NCBI GenBank assembly: GCA_050697275.1
Contig: JBOGZI010000022.1
Location: forward strand, 1 to 6,071
Direction: 5' to 3'
DNA: 6,071 nt
Origin: JBOGZI01 sp050697275
GTDB lineage: Bacteria; Actinomycetota; Thermoleophilia; Solirubrobacterales; 70-9
The notes under the pieces were generated by a model that made no database searches, was not told where the DNA came from, and worked only from the letters and a program-made list of their open reading frames with translations. The position numbers were made by a program, and so were the translations under genes. Shown in pieces: positions 1-5,233 of the stretch; position 1 is the first letter of the stretch; each line of letters opens with the position of its first letter.

Positions 1-1367
1 CCCTCGGAGTGGCCGACCTGGCGGCCGGCGGACGCGGGCGCGGTCGGCTTCGGGTCATTCTGGTTGGCCGACACCGCGGAGACGTTGTTGCCGCTCGGCT
101 TGGGATCGCCCGACTCCTCCTTGGGCACCGGATGCACGCGCGAGACCGAGCCGAGGTTCTGGTACGTGTAGCGGTTGCCGTAGGCGTCCTGGAGGACGAT
201 GAAGCGGCCGAGCTTCGCGTTCTCGCCGACCGCCTTGATCACCCCGTCGTTGACGGCGACGACCGGAGCATTAAGCCTCGAGTAGATGTCTATACCTCGG
301 CGGGTGGGGCTGTCGGAGATCACGTCGGCGGCGTTCCCCGGCGCCACCCGGTTGGTCTTGGAGCGCTGCAGCGCCTCCCGCTCGGAGATGTCGTCGGCGT
401 AGCGGGCATTGGCGGCGACCGGGAAGTGGGCGCCCTCGGTGAGCCCGGTCAGCGAGCCGACCAGGTCGGAGGGGAGCTTGCCGTACTGGTTGGCGTAGAG
501 GAGGACCTCGTCCACGTACCAGTCGGCGTGGTTGTAGGCGAAGATCGCATCCCGGAGGTCCTCCTCGGCGCCGGCCGCCTTCAGATAGCGGGCCGCGGCG
601 CAGATCGCGTCAACCGGGTTGTAGGGGTCCTTGCGACCGTCCTCGTTGGCGTCGACCCCGTAGGCCTGCCAGCTCGAGGGGATGAACTGCATCCAGCCCA
701 TCGCTCCGGCCGAGGAGACGTTCAGGTTGCGGCCGAAGTTGGTCTCGATCCGGTTGATCGAGGCGAGCACCTGCCACGGGATCGAGTACTCGGTCCCGCA
801 GGCCTGGTAGATCGGCAGCAGGAACGGCGGGATCTCGAACTGGTCGATGACGAAGTTGGGGACGCCGATCGGGGCGGGGCCGAACTGGGCGATGGTGAGG
901 CCCGGGTTGGTGTCGGCGGGCGTGCCGTCCGGATTGCGGAGGGGGCCCCCCTGCTCGATCTTCTTCTTCTCGCCCTTGGCGACGGCCTGTGGGTCGCCGC
1001 CCTTCTCGCGCTTCTTGTCGAACAGCGAGCCGCTGCCGCCCGAGCCACCGGGAGCCGGCGCGGCCGGGCCGGTGCCGGCGCCGCCGCCTCCGGTGGAGCC
1101 GCCGGGGCCGCCGCCGCTACCCGGGGGGCCAGGAGGCGGCGCGGGGGGCGGGTTGTACTCGTCGCCGTCGAGCGGGCCGCTGCAGCCGGGGTCCTGGAGG
1201 TCGACCGCACCATCGCCGTCGTTGTCGGCCAGGTCCGAGCACACCGGGAGCACGCCTGTGTCCGGCACGGTGACCGGAAGCTCGCCGCCAGTCACCGAGG
1301 TGGCGGTCCCCGTGGCCGCGACGGCGAGGGCTGTTCCGAGGGCGATGGTTAGAAGAAGCTTTTTCAT
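1..1367 (-). CDS. Secreted lytic murein transglycosylase (MltB/SLT-like) with C-terminal degenerate M23 domain; partial, 3' end outside window
   Basis: The frame is open from the ATG at 1367-1365 to the window edge: 455 residues are visible and no stop is reached. Domains in order: a signal peptide at about 1-25 (MKK, then a hydrophobic Leu/Ala core); a Cys43-Cys62 segment with the DNDGDG acidic motif at 48-53, like calcium-binding loops; a Pro/Gly-rich linker (about 72-114); a Lys/Glu-rich stretch (117-137); a transglycosylase domain at about 180-295; and an M23-like beta domain at about 338-410. In the transglycosylase domain Glu208 (RIETNFG) is the probable catalytic acid. It is followed by SSAGAMGWMQFIPSSW (218-233), YGVDANEDG (236-244), DPYNPVDAICAAARYL (247-262) and YNHADWYVDEVL (278-289), a pattern close to the GH103/MltB (SLT_2) group. 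Such enzymes cleave the MurNAc-GlcNAc bond of peptidoglycan outside the membrane. The M23 part reads RRGID where HxGxD is expected and TYQNL where YxHL is expected, so it may be inactive and structural. No Shine-Dalgarno is evident; the start is chosen because it gives a clean signal peptide. Confidence 0.9.
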   Translation of the reverse strand, partial: MKKLLLTIALGTALAVAATGTATSVTGGELPVTVPDTGVLPVCSDLADNDGDGAVDLQDPGCSGPLDGDEYNPPPAPPPGPPGSGGGPGGSTGGGGAGTGPAAPAPGGSGGSGSLFDKKREKGGDPQAVAKGEKKKIEQGGPLRNPDGTPADTNPGLTIAQFGPAPIGVPNFVIDQFEIPPFLLPIYQACGTEYSIPWQVLASINRIETNFGRNLNVSSAGAMGWMQFIPSSWQAYGVDANEDGRKDPYNPVDAICAAARYLKAAGAEEDLRDAIFAYNHADWYVDEVLLYANQYGKLPSDLVGSLTGLTEGAHFPVAANARYADDISEREALQRSKTNRVAPGNAADVISDSPTRRGIDIYSRLNAPVVAVNDGVIKAVGENAKLGRFIVLQDAYGNRYTYQNLGSVSRVHPVPKEESGDPKPSGNNVSAVSANQNDPKPTAPASAGRQVGHSE

Positions 1368-1368
1368 G

Positions 1369-1417
1369 GGTTTGCCGGTCGTCGCCCGCGAACCCCGTGG
1401 GTCTGCCGCCGGAAACC
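1369..1417 (-). promoter_or_regulatory. Possible start-occluding hairpin in the transglycosylase mRNA leader
   Basis: On the minus strand GGTTTCCGG (1417-1409) can pair with CCGGCAAACC (1378-1369), giving 9 pairs with a single bulged C and a loop of about 30 nt. The 3' arm ends one base before the ATG at 1367, exactly where a ribosome binding site would lie, and no purine-rich Shine-Dalgarno is visible there. The pairing is seen directly in the sequence. A role in translational control is inference, and high GC makes chance pairing fairly likely. Confidence 0.35.
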
Positions 1418-1440
1418 TCCCCACCCGCAGGCAGGAAGGA

Positions 1441-1500
1441 CGCTACTGGACCGTATTCGGCTTTGCAACGGGGAACCGATGGGCAAAACCTACCTCAGCG
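1441..1500 (-). other. Inverted-repeat cluster in the divergent spacer, possible structured leader of unknown class
   Basis: On the minus strand GGTTTTGC (1490-1483) pairs with GCAAAGCC (1466-1459): 8 pairs with one G-U. Short outer arms CGCT (1500-1497) and AGCG (1444-1441) can close it, and CCG-AATA-CGG (1460-1451) forms a small alternative hairpin. Two TANNNT boxes on this strand, TAGGTT (1492-1487) and TACGGT (1455-1450), could be -10 elements for the transglycosylase gene, but neither has a convincing -35. The segment is visibly less GC-rich than the flanking coding DNA. I do not recognise a known riboswitch class in it. Confidence 0.3.
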
Positions 1501-1556
1501 ATCTGACCCGAATGTTGAGTTGAGACTGCATTTCCACCTGCACAAAACTGCCCTTT

Positions 1557-1585
1557 TTGCCCCCCCAGGGGCCTCGCGCTAGGGT
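1557..1585 (+). promoter_or_regulatory. Candidate sigma70-type promoter for the small coiled-coil gene
   Basis: TTGCCC (1557-1562) and TAGGGT (1580-1585) are separated by exactly 17 nt, with 4/6 matches each to TTGACA and TATAAT. Transcription would start near 1592, leaving only about 8 nt before the ATG at 1600. The same AGGGTGG bases (1581-1587) could instead act as a Shine-Dalgarno, with a 12-nt gap, on a longer transcript. The two readings exclude each other. Confidence 0.35.
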
Positions 1586-1599
1586 GGGGCGGCGGCCCG

Positions 1600-1947
1600 A
1601 TGAGCGAACGGAGCGAGAGCGGCGGTGAGGCCTCGGGGGGCGATGCCCCGCGGCGGGACGAGGCCCTGGGCGAGCTGGGGGAGTTCCTGCTCGACAACCC
1701 GTGGGTGAACCAGGCGCTCCAGATCGCCTTCGGAGCCCGGGAGCGGGCGTCCGCGGCCGGCGCCAGCGCGATGCGCAACCTCAACCTGCCCTCCGCCGCC
1801 GACGTCGACCGGCTGGCGCGCCGCCTGCGGGCCGTTTCCGAGCGGCTCGAGCAGGTGGAGGACGGCCTCGACGAGCTGGGCCGCGAGCTGGCCGCCCTGC
1901 GCCGGCGGCTGGACGAGCGCGCGGCGGAACCCTCGAGTCAGGGTTGA
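1600..1947 (+). CDS. Small coiled-coil protein, PhaE/phasin-like C-terminus (115 aa)
   Basis: Function is not certain. Residues 1-22 are polar and Ser/Glu/Gly-rich. Residues 23-60 hold a short helical segment with FLLDNPWVNQALQIAF (29-44). After the LNLPSAADVD turn (61-70) comes a perfect 3-4 hydrophobic heptad run at L72, L76, V79, L83, V86, L90, L93, L97, L100 and L104, so a long parallel or antiparallel coiled coil is near certain. The LNLP-x-x-x-DVDRL lead into a coiled coil recalls the C-terminal part of PHA synthase subunit PhaE and some phasins, which coat polyhydroxyalkanoate granules. That is a resemblance, not an assignment. There is no signal peptide or membrane segment, so it is cytosolic. 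It stands alone on its strand, divergent from the transglycosylase, and its last 10 bp overlap the 3' end of the convergent nucleoside phosphorylase gene. It could also be a generic scaffold or an unrelated coiled-coil protein. Confidence 0.75.
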   Translation: MSERSESGGEASGGDAPRRDEALGELGEFLLDNPWVNQALQIAFGARERASAAGASAMRNLNLPSAADVDRLARRLRAVSERLEQVEDGLDELGRELAALRRRLDERAAEPSSQG

Positions 1948-2630
1948 CGGTCTGAGTCGAGGGAGCTCGAGGCGACCTCGCCCATCCGCAGCGACGCCTC
2001 GAGCAGGGAGTCATCGTCGATCACCCGGCGCTCGCCCCCCGGGAAGACGTCGCTGACCACCAGCAGGGAGGCGACCGCCACCCCGAGGCGGCGGCCGAGC
2101 GCGAACAGGGACGCGGTCTCCATCTCGACGGCGCGCGCCCCCGCCTCGACCCAGGCGGCGCGCTCCCTCGGGTCGGTCTCGTAGAAGAGGTCGGTGCTGA
2201 CCACGGTGGCGGGCTCCGCCGGGCCCGAGAGGCGCTCCAGCAGCGCGGGGTCCGGGCGGGCCGGCCGGTGCGCCCCGAGAGCGGCGCTGGCGCCATCGCG
2301 GGGGAGGGCGGCCGCGGCGCAGAGCAGCTCGCCGAGGGAGAGCGACTCGTCGAGGGCGCCGCAGGTCCCGACCCGCAGCGCTCTGCGCACGCCCTCCTCG
2401 GCCAGCTCGTGAAGGACGATCGCGGCGCTCGGCCCGCCCATTCCGGTGGACTGGATGCTGAGCGGGCGCCCCCCCTCGGTCTCGCCCGTGTAGCCCCACA
2501 GCCCCCGGTGGTGGTTGCTCATCTTCGGCTCGGTCAGCAGATGCTGAGCGAGCACCAGGGCGCGGCCGGGGTCGCCGGGCAGCAGCACGTCCGGGGCGTA
2601 GGGAGCCTTGCGGCGGAGGTGGCGGGCCAT
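1938..2630 (-). CDS. Purine nucleoside phosphorylase, DeoD-like (NP-I family), 230 aa
   Basis: This is a phosphorolytic enzyme of purine salvage: nucleoside plus phosphate gives free base and (deoxy)ribose-1-phosphate, in the cytosol. Family signatures seen are His4 (the ribose-contacting His from the neighbouring subunit in E. coli DeoD), PGDP at 18-21 with Arg23 just after, NHHRGLWGYTG (39-49) with Arg42 matching the DeoD phosphate Arg, STGMGGPS (61-68), RVGTCGA (86-92), STDLFY (145-150), VEMETA (168-173) where DeoD has VEMEA, and SD at 193-194 with Asp194 in the place of the general acid Asp204. The uracil-binding Gln/Arg segment of uridine phosphorylase is not seen, so a purine substrate is favoured; MTA or a broader specificity is possible. 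At 230 aa it is slightly shorter than E. coli DeoD (239), with a compressed middle at about 108-140. The ATG at 2630 is preferred to upstream in-frame codons because family similarity begins at once with His4. The gene is monocistronic and divergent from the operon at 2689. Confidence 0.9.
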   Translation of the reverse strand: MARHLRRKAPYAPDVLLPGDPGRALVLAQHLLTEPKMSNHHRGLWGYTGETEGGRPLSIQSTGMGGPSAAIVLHELAEEGVRRALRVGTCGALDESLSLGELLCAAAALPRDGASAALGAHRPARPDPALLERLSGPAEPATVVSTDLFYETDPRERAAWVEAGARAVEMETASLFALGRRLGVAVASLLVVSDVFPGGERRVIDDDSLLEASLRMGEVASSSLDSDRQP

Positions 2631-2639
2631 CGGCGGGCG

Positions 2640-2645
2640 AGCATA
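2640..2645 (-). promoter_or_regulatory. Candidate -10 box for the nucleoside phosphorylase gene
   Basis: TATGCT on the minus strand (4/6 to TATAAT, a TANNNT match) lies 9 nt before the ATG at 2630, in the 58-bp divergent spacer. No clear -35 and no Shine-Dalgarno are visible. If used, the transcript would have almost no leader. Confidence 0.35.
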
Positions 2646-2676
2646 GGCGGGGACGTTCGAGCGGGCCGGGCGGGGG

Positions 2677-2682
2677 TAGGCT
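2677..2682 (+). promoter_or_regulatory. Candidate -10 box for the coiled-coil/SCP2/cyclase operon (leaderless arrangement)
   Basis: TAGGCT (TANNNT) ends 6 nt before the GTG at 2689, so transcription would begin at or next to the start codon. There is no Shine-Dalgarno and no convincing -35. The spacing is the same as that upstream of tilS at 5308. Confidence 0.4.
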
Positions 2683-2688
2683 TCAGAG

Positions 2689-2907
2689 GTGGCGCAGCGA
2701 CCGGGCTCCGACAAGGGACGACCCTCCGAGGCCCTGCGGGCGGCGATCGAGCGCACCTTCGAGGCGACCGCCGGCCCCGCCGCCGAGGCGCGCACCCGGG
2801 CCGGGGAGTTGCTGGACGAGGTGGCCCGGCGCGGGCGCCAGGCCCGGGACCGGATTGAGAAGCTCGAGGCCGCGGTTCGCGACGAGGTGGAGCGGCGGAA
2901 GCCTTGA
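2689..2907 (+). CDS. Small all-helical charged protein (72 aa), function unknown
   Basis: I do not recognise a defined family. The protein is short, begins with GTG and has no signal peptide. Residues 13-70 are predicted by eye to be one or two long amphipathic helices rich in Arg, Glu and Ala, with a break near Gly29-Pro30 (ATAGPAAEA) and a second half containing LLDEVARRGRQARDRIEKLE (41-60). This style is seen in small phasin-like or granule-binding proteins and in other helical adaptors. The start is supported by a TAGGCT box 6 nt upstream and by lack of any better in-frame start. It is the first gene of a tight operon: 18 bp separate its stop from the SCP2-like gene. It may work with the coiled-coil protein at 1600, but nothing in the sequence proves that. 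Confidence 0.65.
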   Translation: MAQRPGSDKGRPSEALRAAIERTFEATAGPAAEARTRAGELLDEVARRGRQARDRIEKLEAAVRDEVERRKP

Positions 2908-2925
2908 CCTCAACCGGAGACTGAG

Positions 2926-3348
2926 ATGGGTGGCTTTCACTCCGCCAAGGAGCTGCGCGAGATCCTGGACGCGGTCCTCACCGAGATCGAGGGCGACCCG
3001 GACGAGGGGCCCCGGTTCAGCGCCGCCGCCGCGCCGCTCCGGCTCGAGTTCCCCGACCTGAAGCTGGCCCTCAACATCGCGCCCGACACCGGCAGGCACT
3101 GTCTCCGCTGGGATTTCAAGAAGCGCTCCCGGCAGCAGCCGCGGCTCAGCCTCAGCATGGACTCCGAGTTCGCCAACCGGCTCCTGCAGGGCCGGGAGAA
3201 CCCGGCGATCGCAATCGCGCGAGGCCGGCTGCGCCCGACCGTCGACGACGCGCGGGCGGCGCTCCGCTTCTTCCCCGCGGCCAAGCCGCTGTTCGCCCGC
3301 TACCGGGAGTTGGTCGACGAGAAGTACCCACACCTGAGCGTCGAATAG
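2926..3348 (+). CDS. SCP2 sterol-carrier-like lipid-binding protein (140 aa)
   Basis: Full-length cytosolic protein starting at the ATG, with a Shine-Dalgarno GGAGA at 2916-2920 and a 5-nt gap. Residues 8-22 form an N-terminal helix. A beta region follows (LRLEFPDLKLALNIAP at 38-53, CLRWDFKKRS at 59-68), then RLSLSMDSEFANRLLQG (73-89) and NPAIAIARGRLRPTVDDARAAL (92-113). The order strand, 'D-x-E-F-x-x-L-L-x-G', 'N-P-x-x-A-I-x-x-G-x-L' and final helices matches the SCP2 fold (PF02036), which holds a lipid or acyl-CoA in a hydrophobic tunnel. The match is recognised by pattern, not by a search, and the N-terminal third is less typical. It sits in an operon between a small helical protein and a nucleotidyl cyclase, 10 bp before the cyclase start, so co-translation is likely. 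The actual ligand is unknown. Confidence 0.72.
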   Translation: MGGFHSAKELREILDAVLTEIEGDPDEGPRFSAAAAPLRLEFPDLKLALNIAPDTGRHCLRWDFKKRSRQQPRLSLSMDSEFANRLLQGRENPAIAIARGRLRPTVDDARAALRFFPAAKPLFARYRELVDEKYPHLSVE

Positions 3349-3352
3349 GGGA
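3347..3352 (+). promoter_or_regulatory. Shine-Dalgarno of the cyclase gene overlapping the upstream stop codon
   Basis: AGGGGA lies 6 nt before the GTG at 3359 and shares bases with the TAG stop (3346-3348) of the SCP2-like gene. This decides the GTG start and suggests translational coupling of the two genes. Confidence 0.6.
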
Positions 3353-3358
3353 CCCGTC

Positions 3359-4555
3359 GTGAGCCCGCAGGACTCGAAGCGCATCTCGCTCACCGAGGCC
3401 AGCCGTCTCTCGGGCGTCCCCGCCGAGACGCTCGAGCAGTGGGTCGAGGAGGGCCTGGTCCCGGTGGACGGCGGCTGGACCCCGGCCTCGGCGGCGCAGG
3501 CGCGGGTGATCGCCCGGATGCGCGAGCGGGGCTACTCGATGGACGCGGTCCGCGAAGCCGCGCGGGGGGGCCGGCTCGCCTTCGGTTACGCCGAGGACGT
3601 CTTCGAGGCGCCCGGCGGCCACTACACCACCGAGGAGGCGGCCGAGGCAACCGGGCTCGAGGCGGACCTGATCGAGCGGTTGATGACGATGCTGGGTACG
3701 CCGGTGGGGCTGGAGGGTCACCTCGACGAGGAGGACCTGCGGGCGATGAAGCACTGCGCGCGGGTGCTCGAGTCCGGCTTCCCGCTCGTCGCTTTCCTGC
3801 AGCTGGTCCGCGTCTACGCCCAGTCGATCCGCAAGGTGGCGGATGCCGAGGTGAGGCTCTTCCATCTCTACGTCCACGAGCCGCTGATGCAGGAGGAGGT
3901 CCCGCCCCTGGAGATCGCAGAGGAGATGGGAGAGATGGCGGCGGACCTGCTCCCGATCACCGCCCCCCTGATGGAGTACATGCACGGCCGCTACCTGCGC
4001 TTCTACATCGAGCAGGACGTGGTCGGCCACATGGAGGCGGACATCGGCGGCGGCGGCGCGGGGCTGGCCCGGGTCTCAATGGCCTTCTGCTTCGTGGACC
4101 TGACCGGGTTCACGCGATACACCGAGGAGGCGGGCGACGAGGAGGCGCTCGACCTGATCGAGCGCTTCGTCGACACCGTCGAGGCCACCCTTCCGAACGA
4201 GGCGCAGATGGTGAAGACGATCGGCGACGAGGTGATGGTCGTCTCGCCCGATCCCGCGACCCTGACCGAGTGGGCGGTCGGGTTCCTGGGGCTCTTCCAG
4301 GAGCGGCCCCAGCCGCGGGTCGGGATCCACTACGGGGCGGCGGTGTTCCGCGACGGCGACTACTTCGGCAGCGACGTCAACCTCGCCCACCGGGTCGTGA
4401 CCCGCACCCTCGGCGGGGAGGTGCTGGTGACCGAAGCGCTGGTGGACGCGATCGACGAGTCCGAGTATCTGCGGTTCGACCCGATCGGGGAGGTCGAGCT
4501 GAAGGGATTCCCCGACCCCATCTCGCTCTTCATCGCGCGCCCGAAGTCCGAGTAG
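3359..4555 (+). CDS. MerR-like HTH / adenylate cyclase regulatory domain / class III nucleotidyl cyclase (398 aa)
   Basis: Probable soluble adenylate cyclase (ATP to cAMP and pyrophosphate). Residues 9-75 look like a MerR-type winged HTH: LTEASRLSGVPAETLEQWVE (11-30), then RVIARMRERGYSMDAVREAA (49-68), the typical 'R-L-R-E-x-G-x-S-x-x-x-I-R' helix pair. Residues about 88-220 resemble the Ad_Cy_reg domain (PF16701), starting with a second HTH-like segment YTTEEAAEATGLEADLIERL (89-108). The catalytic CHD domain spans about 239-395. All six canonical residues are present: metal-binding Asp247 (FVDLTGFT) and Asp290 (KTIGDEV), purine-recognising Lys286 and Asp334 (GDYFG), and transition-state Asn341 and Arg345 (VNLAHRV). 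The spacing (D-6-N, N-3-R) is that of Rv1264-like class IIIc enzymes, and Lys/Asp favours ATP over GTP. There are no membrane segments. The GTG start has a good Shine-Dalgarno and is coupled to the SCP2-like gene. The HTH could bind DNA or could be only a regulatory fold. Confidence 0.9.
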   Translation: MSPQDSKRISLTEASRLSGVPAETLEQWVEEGLVPVDGGWTPASAAQARVIARMRERGYSMDAVREAARGGRLAFGYAEDVFEAPGGHYTTEEAAEATGLEADLIERLMTMLGTPVGLEGHLDEEDLRAMKHCARVLESGFPLVAFLQLVRVYAQSIRKVADAEVRLFHLYVHEPLMQEEVPPLEIAEEMGEMAADLLPITAPLMEYMHGRYLRFYIEQDVVGHMEADIGGGGAGLARVSMAFCFVDLTGFTRYTEEAGDEEALDLIERFVDTVEATLPNEAQMVKTIGDEVMVVSPDPATLTEWAVGFLGLFQERPQPRVGIHYGAAVFRDGDYFGSDVNLAHRVVTRTLGGEVLVTEALVDAIDESEYLRFDPIGEVELKGFPDPISLFIARPKSE

Positions 4556-4558
4556 CGG

Positions 4559-4570
4559 CCAGCGCGCTGG
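4559..4570. terminator. 12-bp perfect palindrome between convergent genes, possible bidirectional terminator
   Basis: CCAGCGCGCTGG is its own reverse complement and lies in the 21-bp gap between the convergent cyclase and CAP-protein stops. As RNA it would form a short CCAG/CTGG stem with a CGCG loop. There is no U-tract on either side, so it is not a classical intrinsic terminator. Its position is the main argument. Confidence 0.3.
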
Positions 4571-4576
4571 GCTCGA

Positions 4577-5170
4577 TCAGCGGCGGCGGTGCTTCCTGCC
4601 CGCGGCGCGACCGCGGCGGCTGCGGGTCCTGAAGCCGTACTCGCTGGTGACGGTGACGCCGTTCTGCTCGCCGGCGTTGTACGGAGTGCCGCGTCGCACC
4701 CCGACGCCGACCTCGCGGAACCGCCCGCGCAGCAGGTTCTTGCGGTGGGCCGGGCTCTCCATCCAGGCCTGAACCAGGCGCTCTGGAGTGCTTCGCTCCC
4801 CGCTGGCCCAGACCAGGTTCTCGCCGACCAGCCAGGAGCGCGCGCCGCGCATGTAGCCGCTCGACTCGATCCGGTCGACGAAGCTCCTGCCGTTCGGGGC
4901 GGTGTGCGAGAAGAAGCCGACCGAGACCATGTGGCTGGCGTGGTCGACCGCGGCGTGCCGGAGCCGGGAGTTTCCCCTCACCGGCTTGCGGCCGCTGCTG
5001 GTGCGCCGCTCGTTGATCAGGCAGGTGACCGACTCCTCGAACTGGTCCTCGCTCAGGACCGCGGCCTGGACGTGGCCGTCGGGGCAGGCGGACGCGGCGG
5101 CGGGGGCCGCGGCAAGCGCCAGGGCGGCTGCGGCGGTCAGGCTGGCGAGGTTTCGCTTCGATGCGGTCAC
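4577..5170 (-). CDS. Secreted CAP-domain (SCP/PR-1-like, YkwD-type) protein with Arg-rich C-terminal tail (197 aa)
   Basis: The GTG start gives a clear signal peptide: Lys5/Arg6, an Ala/Leu core at 8-24 and a likely AxA cleavage near 25-28. The CAP domain covers about 45-180: LINERRTSSGRKPV (51-64), LRHAAVDHASHM (70-81), GFFSH (85-89), GENLVW (116-121), WMESPAHRKNLL (136-147) and FREVGVGV (151-158). His89, Glu117 and His142 occupy the positions of the conserved CAP cavity residues. Cys29 and Cys50 may form a disulfide. The last 17 residues (181-197) are strikingly basic, RTRSRRGRAAGRKHRRR, which would suit electrostatic binding to an anionic wall polymer; that is inference. Bacterial CAP proteins are exported, and for most the biochemical role is unsettled, so I assign none. 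The gene is alone on its strand, convergent with the cyclase and divergent from tilS, with 137 bp before tilS. Confidence 0.9.
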   Translation of the reverse strand: MTASKRNLASLTAAAALALAAAPAAASACPDGHVQAAVLSEDQFEESVTCLINERRTSSGRKPVRGNSRLRHAAVDHASHMVSVGFFSHTAPNGRSFVDRIESSGYMRGARSWLVGENLVWASGERSTPERLVQAWMESPAHRKNLLRGRFREVGVGVRRGTPYNAGEQNGVTVTSEYGFRTRSRRGRAAGRKHRRR

Positions 5171-5233
5171 GGGAACTGCATCGAGCCGCCCCTCGCCGCC
5201 CTGAACCCGAACCGTCGCTCCCTAGCCGCCCGT

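Noticed and set aside
9..1352. A 447-codon plus-strand open frame opposite the transglycosylase gene
   Set aside because: Low-complexity Gly/Arg/Val-rich product typical of the antisense of a GC-rich gene. The minus-strand frame has a signal peptide and recognisable catalytic motifs.
1459..1490. c-di-GMP-I (GEMM) riboswitch, because of the GCAAAGCC element
   Set aside because: The required GGCAAACC partner and the tetraloop/receptor arrangement are missing; GCAAAGCC here simply pairs with GGTTTTGC.
1368..1500. c-di-AMP (ydaO) riboswitch upstream of the transglycosylase gene
   Set aside because: The ATCGCTGA start and a GCGTCC-like end are reminiscent, but the conserved GGGGGAACC, GGTGAATC and CAGCTAACC segments are absent, so I do not call it.
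2631..2795. N-terminal extension of the phosphorylase to an upstream start at 2795
   Set aside because: The extra 55 residues resemble no NP-I sequence and would run antisense through the start of the gene at 2689. Family similarity begins at the ATG at 2630 with His4.
3152..4030. Long minus-strand open frame opposite the cyclase and SCP2-like genes
   Set aside because: His/Arg/Leu-rich shadow of GC-rich codons; the plus strand carries conserved domains.
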